A DNA stretch of 13,288 bases, taken from Cardiobacteriales bacterium (lineage in GTDB: Bacteria; Pseudomonadota; Gammaproteobacteria; Cardiobacteriales; Wohlfahrtiimonadaceae). Below the pieces are notes generated by a model. It was not told the DNA's origin and did no database searches. It saw only the letters and a list, made by a program, of their open reading frames with translations. The stretch spans positions 1 through 13,288 of the forward strand of contig JASLFR010000002.1 in NCBI GenBank assembly GCA_030150565.1, read 5' to 3'. Of the stretch, positions 6,281-13,288 are shown in pieces. Position numbers and translations under genes: made by a program. Numbering within the stretch: the stretch's first letter is position 1; each line of letters opens with the position of its first letter.

Positions 6281-8214
6281 ATCAGATCAGTAACGATTTT
6301 CAGAAAAGAAAACGAGCCAATCAACACCATACAGAGATTTTTCGTAACCGCATCATCGTCAGCTTTATTCTGATGCTGATCGCTTTTTTTCTGCTCTGGT
6401 CACAACTCTTTCGCCTCCAAGTGTTAGAGCATACAAAATATCGCACGATCTCTGATCAAAATAGAATCAAGTTGATGCCGCTCGCTCCAACTCGTGGGCA
6501 GATCTTTGATCGAAACGGAAAAATTCTCGCTACCAACATTCCCTCATTCGATCTTGAGATTATTAAGCAAGATATCCCTGAAGGGGTAAAAATTGACGAT
6601 CTTCTCGCCCGTATCGATGAGGTATTGCCACTAACAGAGGAGGAGATTGAGCAGTTCCATCAAAATTTCCAGCGCGCGCCCCTACAAGAACCGATCACCC
6701 TCAAAGCAAAAGTAACGGAAGAGGAGATTGCGATTATCGCACTCAATCAACACCTCCTGACTGGCTTACATATTACCCCTAAACTCACCCGCTTCTATCC
6801 CTATGGAGAGCATGGCGTTCACGCTCTAGGTTATGTTGCCCGAATTGATGATCGCGATCTTAAGGAGATTAAGGAGCATCACCTTGAGAAGGAGTATGCA
6901 AGCCTCTCCCATATTGGTAAACGGGGAGCTGAGAAGAGTTTCGAATATCTTCTTCGTGGCAAGACTGGTTTTGAGCAGGTTGAGACGAGCTCAAATGGGC
7001 GTGTGGTTCGTAAGATTAGTGAAACTCCCCCCATTCCTGGAAGTAATATCTATCTTACTCTCGATATTGAGATGCAAAAAATCGCTGAAGAGGCGCTTGA
7101 GGGGTATAACGGAGCGATTGTGGCGATCGATCCTAATAATGGTGAAGTGATCGCCTTCGCCTCCACTCCAACTTATGACCCAAATCTCTTCGTTAATGGC
7201 ATTTCGAAAAAAGATTTTGATCTTCGAAATAATGATCCGAACACCCCATTTTTTAATCGTGTCATGCAGGGGCGATATCCCCCTGGTTCAGCGATTAAAC
7301 CGCAAGTTGCTCTTGCGGGACTTCATCACGGAACCATCACCCCAAACTCCACCATTATGTGTAATGGCTCATATCAGATCGAGGGGGATCGTCACCGTTT
7401 TCGAGATTTAAGTCGTCATGGCGCTACCAATGTAACTACAGCAATTGAGCGCTCCTGTAACGTCTTCTTCTATGATCTCTCTTACAATTTAGGGATCACC
7501 CCATTGATGGATTTCTTAAAGCGCTTCTCTTTAGGGACACCAACGGGGATCGATCTTATCGGAGAGGCGTCAGGCGTTGCTCCGACACCTGATTATAAGC
7601 GCCACCGTTTCGATGCTCCATGGTATGCAGGGGATACTGTAACAGCAGGGATCGGTCAGAGCTTCTGGCTCACAACCCCGCTACAGATCACGCAAGCAAC
7701 AGCGATTATTGCTGTTAGTGGAAAAGCGTACACCCCCCATATTTTACAATCATTCTCCCGCCCCAACTCCCCTATTCGGTACCCTATTCCACTCAATCCA
7801 ATCAAACCGATTGTTCTTAGTAATGAGGAGCATTGGGGAGTGGTTCAAAATGCGATGACTCGGGTAATTCATAGTCCACGAGGAACAGGGCGACGTATCA
7901 ACACCCGTGAATTGGAGTATAGAATGGCTGGTAAAACAGGAACAGCCCAAGTCAGAACGGTTGCTCAAGGAAAGCGATATAATCGTGATGAGCTCGATCG
8001 CCGCCATCTGGATCACGCTTGGTTTACAGCGTACGCTCCCGCTGAAGATCCTCAACTTGTTGTTACCGTTCTTGTAGAGAATGGGGAATCGAGTGGGCGA
8101 GTCGCCGCTCCCATGGCCAAAAAAGTCTTTGATGCTTGGCTCAAGAGAGATCAATATCTGATGAGCGGTGAGTTAACAAGAGAGGAGGAGCCCCACCTCC
8201 CCCATAGCCATTAA
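6277..8214 (+). CDS. mrdA: Penicillin-binding protein 2, elongation transpeptidase
   Basis: This class B penicillin-binding protein cross-links new glycan strands during side-wall growth. It forms the polymerase/transpeptidase pair with RodA. The protein has 645 residues. A cytoplasmic N-terminus leads into one membrane anchor at about residues 25-45. The non-catalytic pedestal region follows, with the RGQIFDRNGKILA motif near residues 73-85. The transpeptidase domain shows all three active-site motifs: S338-A-I-K341 in PPGSAIKP, S393-C-N395, and K553-T-G-T556. The nucleophile is S338. The start overlaps the mreD stop and lacks a clear ribosome site of its own, which suggests coupling. The C-terminus ends in a short acidic and histidine-rich tail. 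Confidence 0.98.
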   Translation: MNQISNDFQKRKRANQHHTEIFRNRIIVSFILMLIAFFLLWSQLFRLQVLEHTKYRTISDQNRIKLMPLAPTRGQIFDRNGKILATNIPSFDLEIIKQDIPEGVKIDDLLARIDEVLPLTEEEIEQFHQNFQRAPLQEPITLKAKVTEEEIAIIALNQHLLTGLHITPKLTRFYPYGEHGVHALGYVARIDDRDLKEIKEHHLEKEYASLSHIGKRGAEKSFEYLLRGKTGFEQVETSSNGRVVRKISETPPIPGSNIYLTLDIEMQKIAEEALEGYNGAIVAIDPNNGEVIAFASTPTYDPNLFVNGISKKDFDLRNNDPNTPFFNRVMQGRYPPGSAIKPQVALAGLHHGTITPNSTIMCNGSYQIEGDRHRFRDLSRHGATNVTTAIERSCNVFFYDLSYNLGITPLMDFLKRFSLGTPTGIDLIGEASGVAPTPDYKRHRFDAPWYAGDTVTAGIGQSFWLTTPLQITQATAIIAVSGKAYTPHILQSFSRPNSPIRYPIPLNPIKPIVLSNEEHWGVVQNAMTRVIHSPRGTGRRINTRELEYRMAGKTGTAQVRTVAQGKRYNRDELDRRHLDHAWFTAYAPAEDPQLVVTVLVENGESSGRVAAPMAKKVFDAWLKRDQYLMSGELTREEEPHLPHSH

Positions 8215-8247
8215 CAGAATAAATCCTTCTGCAAGGAGATTTTAACG

Positions 8248-9384
8248 ATGGAACAGAATGAGTTTTATCAAGAAGTTGAAGTTAAACCGCGCGGCCTCTT
8301 TGCGCTCATCAATCTCGATACCGTTATTACGCTACTGCTCGCCTCCCTTTGCGCCTTTAGCCTCATTATTCTCTATAGCGCATCGAACCACGATCTCAAC
8401 TATCTCTACTCCCAAGCGACAAAGATGGGGGTAGGTGCTCTATTGATGATCGTGATCGCCTTTATCCCTCCTTATTTAATTAAGCGTTTCACCCCCCTCT
8501 TTTTTGGCGTTACTCTCGTTGGTTTAATCGCCGTCTTCTTTTTTGGTGTGGAAGTGAAAGGAGCGGTACGCTGGCTCGATCTTAAACTCTTCCGCTTTCA
8601 ACCCTCTGAGATGGCTAAACTCGCCACACCGATGATGATCGCCTACTACTTTGATCGTTACGCAATGCCCCCAACACTCTTTAGAATCTTTGTCGCTCTT
8701 CTTATTATTGCGATCCCCTTCGGTCTTATCTTCATTCAGCCCGATCTAGGAACGGCGATCGTAATCTTCTATTCAGGCGCTGCAGCACTCTTTTTAGCAG
8801 GATTCTATTGGCGCTATATTCTCATTATTATTGCAACGCTTGCTATCTCTCTCCCCCTCTATTGGCACTACGGAATGAAGCCGTATCAGAAAGATCGAGT
8901 CATCACCTTTATGAATCCAGAATCGGACCCTTTAGGGAAGGGGTATCAAATTATTCAATCTAAAACTGCCATCGGCTCAGGGGGCGTCTACGGTAAGGGG
9001 TGGCAAAATAGTACTCAAGCCTCTCTCAAGTTTCTCCCTGAATCCACAACAGATTTCATCTACGCAGTGAGTGCAGAAGAGTTTGGTTTAGCGGGAATCA
9101 CACTCCTTCTTACCGTCTATCTCCTCATTATTGCCCGTGGCCTCTGGATCGCAACCAAAGCTCGAGATAACTATTTTCGCCTCATAGGGGGGACAATCTG
9201 CCTCTACCTCTTCTTCTATGTTTTTGTGAATGCGGGGATGGTGAGTGGGCTCCTTCCAATCGTTGGAATCCCCTTGCCATTTGTGAGTTACGGCGGAACT
9301 TCTCTTGTGACACTATTTCTCTCTTTTGGTATATTAATGAATATTTATGCCCACCAAAAACCGATTATAAAAAGGATCAATTAA
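8248..9384 (+). CDS. rodA: SEDS peptidoglycan glycosyltransferase RodA
   Basis: RodA is a polytopic inner-membrane polymerase that uses lipid II to make the glycan strands cross-linked by PBP2. The protein has 378 residues and about ten membrane segments. SEDS family marks include FQPSEMAK with E121, FIQPDLGTA (about 162-170), and the SYGGTS stretch at 347-352. LPESTTDFIYAVSAEEFG carries the Asp (D269) that corresponds to the essential catalytic Asp of the family. The ATG at 8248 has a strong AAGGAG nine bases upstream. It follows mrdA by 33 bases, and its TAA directly abuts the mltB ATG. FtsW is the main alternative, but the pairing with PBP2 and MreBCD points to RodA. Confidence 0.97.
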   Translation: MEQNEFYQEVEVKPRGLFALINLDTVITLLLASLCAFSLIILYSASNHDLNYLYSQATKMGVGALLMIVIAFIPPYLIKRFTPLFFGVTLVGLIAVFFFGVEVKGAVRWLDLKLFRFQPSEMAKLATPMMIAYYFDRYAMPPTLFRIFVALLIIAIPFGLIFIQPDLGTAIVIFYSGAAALFLAGFYWRYILIIIATLAISLPLYWHYGMKPYQKDRVITFMNPESDPLGKGYQIIQSKTAIGSGGVYGKGWQNSTQASLKFLPESTTDFIYAVSAEEFGLAGITLLLTVYLLIIARGLWIATKARDNYFRLIGGTICLYLFFYVFVNAGMVSGLLPIVGIPLPFVSYGGTSLVTLFLSFGILMNIYAHQKPIIKRIN

Positions 9385-10470
9385 ATGAAGATTCGTACCG
9401 TTGCGCTCATTGTTGGAGCGCTCTTCTCTCTTACCGCTTGTGCAACCTCAACAAGCGATAATGGGGCGCTTCCTACCGTTGTTCTTAAACCGAACAGCCC
9501 CATTCAAAACAGCAATCACAATATGGAGGGGCGCAGCGCTACTGCTCTAGCTGAGCGAGCGGATGTGGCTAACTTCATCACTAAAGTGAGCCAGAAGAAT
9601 AACCTCGATCCAAACTGGATGCGTGACATTCTCAACCATACCCGAATTCAACCTAAAATTATCGATGCGATGAATCGCCCTGCTGAAGGGAAGAAGATCT
9701 GGGGAGAGTACCGCAATATCTTCATGACAGAGCGCCGCATTAATGATGGAGTTCAATTCTACCGCACCCACATCGATGCTCTTAAGCGTGCAGAAGCGCA
9801 ATATGGCGTTGATGCTGAAGTGATCGCTGCAATTATCGGTGTTGAGACGAGCTACGGGCAGAATAAGGGGAGCTGGGCTGTTGTTGATGCACTGGCAACG
9901 CTCGCTTTTGAGTATCCACGCCGTGCAGAGTTCTTCTCAGGCGAGCTGGAGAAATTCTTCGTTATCGCCAATGAAAATAGAATGGCTCCCTTTAGCTTAA
10001 AAGGCTCCTATGCAGGGGCGATGGGTTACCCTCAATTTATGCCTTCAAGCTATCTTGCTTACGCTGTGGATTTTGATGGAGACGGTGTTCGTGATCTTTG
10101 GAATAACCCTGTCGATGCAATCGGTTCGGTGGGTAATTATCTGGCAAAACATAACTGGAGAAGAGGAGAGCCGATCGCAGTTCGTGCAACGGTAGATCGT
10201 AACAATCCAGCGCAGATTAAATATCGTCATAGCGGAAGAATCAATCTCCCTAAAGCGAGCGTTAACCGCTTAACGGCTGTAGGTATTGAGGTCAATGGCC
10301 CCACTCATCTTGCAGGTGAGCTCTTCGAATTTCAAAATAGCCGAGCACCTGAGCAGTACGAGTATTGGGTCGGTTATACCAACTTCTACTCCATCACCCG
10401 CTACAACCACTCTCAAATGTACGCTTTAGCGGTATTCCAGCTCTCTCAAGCGATTAAAGAGCGTCTTTAA
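9385..10470 (+). CDS. mltB: Lytic murein transglycosylase B, lipoprotein
   Basis: MltB cuts the glycan backbone of peptidoglycan, leaving 1,6-anhydro-muramyl ends. The 361-residue protein starts with a lipoprotein signal whose lipobox LTAC gives a lipidated C19. Alanine at +2 favours sorting to the outer membrane. The catalytic domain follows from about residue 50. The catalytic acid is E154 in IGVETSYGQNKG, and MGYPQFMPSSYLAYAVDFDG with the following DLWNNPVDAIGSVGNYL is diagnostic of the family. The start codon abuts the rodA stop, with AAGGA upstream inside rodA, so the two are probably coupled. The order rodA-mltB-rlpA-dacA matches the Pseudomonas cluster with sltB1. Confidence 0.96.
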   Translation: MKIRTVALIVGALFSLTACATSTSDNGALPTVVLKPNSPIQNSNHNMEGRSATALAERADVANFITKVSQKNNLDPNWMRDILNHTRIQPKIIDAMNRPAEGKKIWGEYRNIFMTERRINDGVQFYRTHIDALKRAEAQYGVDAEVIAAIIGVETSYGQNKGSWAVVDALATLAFEYPRRAEFFSGELEKFFVIANENRMAPFSLKGSYAGAMGYPQFMPSSYLAYAVDFDGDGVRDLWNNPVDAIGSVGNYLAKHNWRRGEPIAVRATVDRNNPAQIKYRHSGRINLPKASVNRLTAVGIEVNGPTHLAGELFEFQNSRAPEQYEYWVGYTNFYSITRYNHSQMYALAVFQLSQAIKERL

Positions 10471-10492
10471 CTCTACTCAAAGCCTTTAATAT

Positions 10493-11332
10493 ATGACGAT
10501 TCGACAGCTACTGATCACAAGCTCATTTCTCCTACTCCTTGCAGCGTGTGCTCCTAAAACAACACCTGCAGGGGGAGGAGCAATCCCAAAAGAGGAGCCC
10601 CTTAGCCCCTCTGGTAATCCTTCAAGTTATGAGATTTTTGGGATTGAGTATCGTCTACTCCCCACCTCAAAAGGGTATAAAGAAGAGGGGTACGCCTCTT
10701 GGTATGGGAAGGATTTCCACGGCAAGCGTACATCGAGCGGCACTCCATACAATATGCACGCCTACTCAGCAGCGCATAAAACGCTCCCAATCCCCTCCTA
10801 TGTAAAAGTAACCAACTTAGAGAATGGGAAGAGCCTTATTTTACGAGTCGATGATCGTGGGCCATTTGTTAAAAATCGAATCATTGACCTCTCCTATACT
10901 GCGGCAAAAGAGCTCGATGTTTTAAGGCATGGGACGGCTCGTGTACGTGTAGAGGCAGTCGCTCCTTATCAATCACTCAATAATGAGAAGCGCCCCCCTA
11001 GCATCACCGATATTCAGATGCCCCAATCGAAAGAGGAGATTGCACAAGTCGCCCCGATCGCTCCTGCTCCAACGCCTCAACCCACCCCTATTATTACACC
11101 ACCTGCGACAACGCCACTATCAGGCAACTTTGCACTACAACTTGGCTCCTTTAGCAATGAGAGTAATGCTCGAGCTTATCGAAATAGCTTGGAAGCCTCT
11201 CTTAATCAGCCGACAGAAGTGCTCTATCACAATGGATTACATCGAGTGATTTTGGGGCGCTACCCCACCCACCAAGCAGCAAAAGAGGCGGGGGAGCGTT
11301 TGAGTCATCCCAATACAATCCTCACTTTTTAA
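10493..11332 (+). CDS. rlpA: RlpA-family septal/cell-wall lipoprotein with SPOR domain; acidic catalytic residues replaced
   Basis: RlpA is an outer-membrane lipoprotein. In Pseudomonas it cuts glycan strands stripped of peptides and is drawn to division sites by its SPOR domain. The protein has 279 residues: signal peptide with lipobox LAAC (C19), double-psi beta-barrel domain at about residues 65-157, a linker ending in Pro/Thr-rich sequence (about 160-210), and a C-terminal SPOR domain (about 210-275, FALQLGSFSNESNA). Barrel motifs YASWYG, AAHKTLP, VTNLENG and DDRGPF are intact, with H95 kept. The usual GExYD element reads GTPYN, so the positions matching Pseudomonas E120 and D123 are T84 and N87. 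The protein may therefore bind rather than cut peptidoglycan; that is inference. The ribosome site is weak. It lies 22 bases after mltB. Confidence 0.95.
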   Translation: MTIRQLLITSSFLLLLAACAPKTTPAGGGAIPKEEPLSPSGNPSSYEIFGIEYRLLPTSKGYKEEGYASWYGKDFHGKRTSSGTPYNMHAYSAAHKTLPIPSYVKVTNLENGKSLILRVDDRGPFVKNRIIDLSYTAAKELDVLRHGTARVRVEAVAPYQSLNNEKRPPSITDIQMPQSKEEIAQVAPIAPAPTPQPTPIITPPATTPLSGNFALQLGSFSNESNARAYRNSLEASLNQPTEVLYHNGLHRVILGRYPTHQAAKEAGERLSHPNTILTF

Positions 11333-11341
11333 CTTTATTCA

Positions 11342-11353
11342 CTATTTAAATAG
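11342..11353. repeat. AT-rich palindrome upstream of dacA
   Basis: CTATTTAAATAG is a perfect 12-base palindrome in the 29-base rlpA-dacA gap, ending eight bases before the dacA ATG. It occupies the place where a ribosome site would be expected. An AT-only core of this kind can arise by chance. Confidence 0.3.
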
Positions 11354-11361
11354 ATCACACT

Positions 11362-12522
11362 ATGAGACGAATTCTTCTATCTATCTTTACACTACTCTTT
11401 ATGAGCCTCACGGCGAGCTACGCCATTGAGCTAAAAAAACCTGATCTACCTGTAAAAAGCTGGGTATTGATGGATTATGAAACAGGCGCTGTGTTAGCAG
11501 AACATGAGCCGAATAGCCGTCTAGAGCCTGCAAGCTTAACCAAATTGATGACGAGCTACTTAATTGCTGACGCTATTGAAAATGGGGTATTGAGTTACTC
11601 CGATACAGTGCGCATCTCTCATAATGCTTATAAGCAGGTTGGCTCGCGCATGTTCATCGAGCAGAATTCGCAAGTCTCAATTGAGAATCTTCTAAGAGGA
11701 TTGATCATTCAATCAGGAAATGATGCCTCTGTCGCATTAGCAGAGCACCTGTCAGGATCGGAGAGTGCGTTTGTCTCCTTAATGAATGCAAAAGCGAATG
11801 AGCTTGGTATGCGGAACACCCATTTTCAAAATACTAATGGGCTTCCCCACCCCCAACATTACAGCTCTGCTTACGATTTAGCGTATCTCTCACGCTCTCT
11901 GATACAGCGCTTTCCACGCCACTATAAAATGTATTCTGAGAAATCCTTCACATGGAACAACATCTCACAAAATAATCGTAATCGCCTTCTCTGGATCGAA
12001 TCGAGCGGTGTGGATGGAATCAAAACAGGGCATACCGATGCAGGATATAACCTCGCTTCCAGTGCTGAGCGAAATGGTTGGCGGGTGATCGCTGTAGTCA
12101 TTGGCGCAGCAACAGATGCCGATCGCAATAACGCATCGCTCAATCTCCTCAACTATGCGTTCCATAACTTTTCACAAAGAGAGGTTTACCAAGCGAACCA
12201 AAAAATCAGTGAGATCCCTATCAACAACGGTACTAAAGAGAATCTCTCTATTGGTCCAAGCCAGACGATTAAAGCTACGCTCCCCCACAGCCAATATAGT
12301 AATTTGAGCGCTAAAATTGTGGTACCACAAGCGTTAGAGGCACCAATTAGCCAAAATCAAGCGGTCGCTGAACTCCATATTCTTATTGATGAACGTGTGG
12401 TCTATCGCTACCCTCTCTTTGCATTAGAGAGTGTTGAAAAGTCCAGTATCTTTAACCGCTTATGGAATGAATTTAAGTTTAAGCTTGGCAAGAAGTATGC
12501 CAAATTTAAAGAGGCTCTATAA
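11362..12522 (+). CDS. dacA: D-alanyl-D-alanine carboxypeptidase (PBP5/PBP6 family)
   Basis: DacA is a periplasmic, membrane-tethered low-molecular-weight penicillin-binding protein. It removes the terminal D-Ala from pentapeptides and so limits cross-linking. The 386-residue protein has a signal peptide probably cut after ASYA (residue 21). The active-site motifs are S58-L-T-K61, S118-G-N120 and K221-T-G223. A beta-rich C-terminal domain follows from about residue 265. The last 25-30 residues (NRLWNEFKFKLGKKYAKF) form a basic amphipathic helix, the family's membrane anchor. No purine-rich ribosome site precedes the ATG at 11362, yet the signal peptide fits this start. It closes the wall-growth cluster. 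Here pckA follows, instead of the ybeD-lipB genes found after dacA in E. coli. Confidence 0.96.
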   Translation: MRRILLSIFTLLFMSLTASYAIELKKPDLPVKSWVLMDYETGAVLAEHEPNSRLEPASLTKLMTSYLIADAIENGVLSYSDTVRISHNAYKQVGSRMFIEQNSQVSIENLLRGLIIQSGNDASVALAEHLSGSESAFVSLMNAKANELGMRNTHFQNTNGLPHPQHYSSAYDLAYLSRSLIQRFPRHYKMYSEKSFTWNNISQNNRNRLLWIESSGVDGIKTGHTDAGYNLASSAERNGWRVIAVVIGAATDADRNNASLNLLNYAFHNFSQREVYQANQKISEIPINNGTKENLSIGPSQTIKATLPHSQYSNLSAKIVVPQALEAPISQNQAVAELHILIDERVVYRYPLFALESVEKSSIFNRLWNEFKFKLGKKYAKFKEAL

Positions 12523-12550
12523 GCCAATATTGAGGGGATTTCCCGCTCTA

Positions 12551-12571
12551 TGTAGTAATTTTGTAGTAATT
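12551..12571. repeat. Tandem direct repeat upstream of pckA
   Basis: TGTAGTAATT occurs at 12551-12560 and again at 12562-12571, an 11-base period or about one helical turn. A third GTAAT follows at 12579-12583. It lies 15 bases before an AT-rich -10-like TATTAT (12587-12592). Tandem direct repeats at this spacing are typical of sites bound by OmpR/PhoB-type regulators, but the regulator here is unknown. Confidence 0.5.
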
Positions 12572-12586
12572 ATTTTTGGTAATGTG

Positions 12587-12592
12587 TATTAT
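12587..12592 (+). promoter_or_regulatory. Candidate -10 element for pckA
   Basis: TATTAT matches five of six consensus bases and lies about 53 bases before the pckA start. No good -35 is found at normal spacing (TTGTAG at 12561 is 20 bases away). If this is the promoter it may depend on an activator bound to the adjacent direct repeats. No terminator is visible after dacA, so read-through from the wall cluster is also possible. Confidence 0.3.
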
Positions 12593-12644
12593 ATAGACTC
12601 TAATTTTTATTCACCCATTGACTAACTCACTAGGAAGCAGATAA

Positions 12645-13288
12645 ATGTCGCAAAAAATCATTGATGCACTTAAAGATTTAGGTATCAACGCTACAGATGT
12701 TAACTATAACCCAAGCTATGAGTTTCTCTTTGAAAGAGAGACTGATCCATCACTTACAGGATTTGATAAAGGGACAGAGACAACGCTTGGCGCAGTCAGC
12801 GTAGATACAGGAATCTATACAGGTCGTTCACCTAAGGATAAATATATCGTTCGTGATGAGACCACTAAAGATACCCTCTGGTGGGCAGATTCTGGCAAAG
12901 GCACCAATGATAATAAGCCGATCACTCCTGAAATCTGGAGCGAGCTTAAAACATTAGTGACCGATCAATTATCAGGCAAAGAGCTCTTTGTTGTTGATGG
13001 TTTCTGTGGTGCAAACGAAGAGACTCGCTTAAGCGTGCGCTTTGTAACTGAAGTTGCATGGCAAGCTCACTTCGTAAAAAACATGTTTATCCGCCCCTCT
13101 GAAGAGGAGCTTAAAAACTTTGAGCCCGACTTCACTGTGTTAAATGGTGCAAAAACATCAAACAAAAACTACAAAGAGATGGGCCTTAACTCCGAAACCT
13201 TTATCGCCTTTAACTTAACTGAAAATATGCAGTTAATCGGCGGTTCTTGGTACGGCGGTGAGATGAAGAAGGGAATGTTCTCAGTGAT
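12645..13288 (+). CDS. pckA: Phosphoenolpyruvate carboxykinase (ATP), N-terminal part cut by the window edge
   Basis: This cytoplasmic enzyme converts oxaloacetate and ATP to phosphoenolpyruvate, CO2 and ADP, the entry step of gluconeogenesis. The first 214 codons are present out of about 540 in the E. coli protein, and the frame stays open to the window end. It tracks the E. coli protein closely: GAVSVDTGIYTGRSPKDKY with the substrate-binding R61, VDGFCGANEETRLSVRF, and WQAHFVKNMFIRP. SWYGGEMKKGMFS contains Y203, K208 and K209, the equivalents of the E. coli active-site Tyr and Lys. The P-loop lies beyond the window. The ATG has AGGA nine bases upstream. The first residues are about four shorter than in E. 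coli, which is unremarkable. It is the only gene here outside the envelope, pilus, glycolysis and CoA functions. Confidence 0.97.
   Translation, partial: MSQKIIDALKDLGINATDVNYNPSYEFLFERETDPSLTGFDKGTETTLGAVSVDTGIYTGRSPKDKYIVRDETTKDTLWWADSGKGTNDNKPITPEIWSELKTLVTDQLSGKELFVVDGFCGANEETRLSVRFVTEVAWQAHFVKNMFIRPSEEELKNFEPDFTVLNGAKTSNKNYKEMGLNSETFIAFNLTENMQLIGGSWYGGEMKKGMFSV

Noticed and set aside
8215..8231. Small CAGAA/TTCTG hairpin in the mrdA-rodA gap.
   Set aside because: The five-base arms are too weak to act as a terminator, there is no T-run, and rodA has a strong free ribosome site just after it.
12523..12550. Search for an intrinsic terminator after dacA.
   Set aside because: No stem with a following T-run was found before pckA, so none is annotated.

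Overview
The window is a chromosomal housekeeping segment of a rod-shaped Gram-negative bacterium, most likely a gammaproteobacterium. It has outer-membrane lipoproteins, a type IV pilus assembly pair, an ATP-type PEP carboxykinase, and the tpiA-secG-tRNA-Leu(GAG) order seen in Pseudomonas and, for secG-leuU, in E. coli. Base composition looks moderate. A Cardiobacteriales-like lineage is a guess that would need a 16S or core-gene tree.

The left part (1-3669) is all on the minus strand. Read in the direction of transcription, tpiA is followed by secG, then tRNA-Leu(GAG) and an intrinsic terminator. After a 180-base gap carrying a candidate promoter come pilC, pilD and the first 47 bases of coaE, which runs off the left edge. 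pilB, which usually precedes pilC, is not here.

The right part (3749-12522) is on the plus strand and diverges from tpiA. It is a run of eight genes with short gaps or 4-base ATGA overlaps: mreB, mreC, mreD, mrdA (PBP2), rodA, mltB, rlpA and dacA. Together they encode almost the whole lateral-wall machine. MreB, MreC and MreD organise the complex. RodA polymerises glycan strands and PBP2 cross-links them. MltB and RlpA are glycan-cleaving lipoprotein families, and DacA trims pentapeptides. E. coli keeps mreBCD and mrdAB-rlpA-dacA at separate loci; here they are joined. After dacA, a 122-base gap with a tandem 10-base repeat leads into pckA, which is cut by the right edge.

I found no mobile element, CRISPR array, phage remnant or clearly new multi-gene system. 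The points most worth a second look are an RlpA lacking the acidic residues of its active site, paired repeats at the pilC and pckA promoter regions, a recurring 9-mer (AGCGGAAGA), and the joined elongasome cluster itself.
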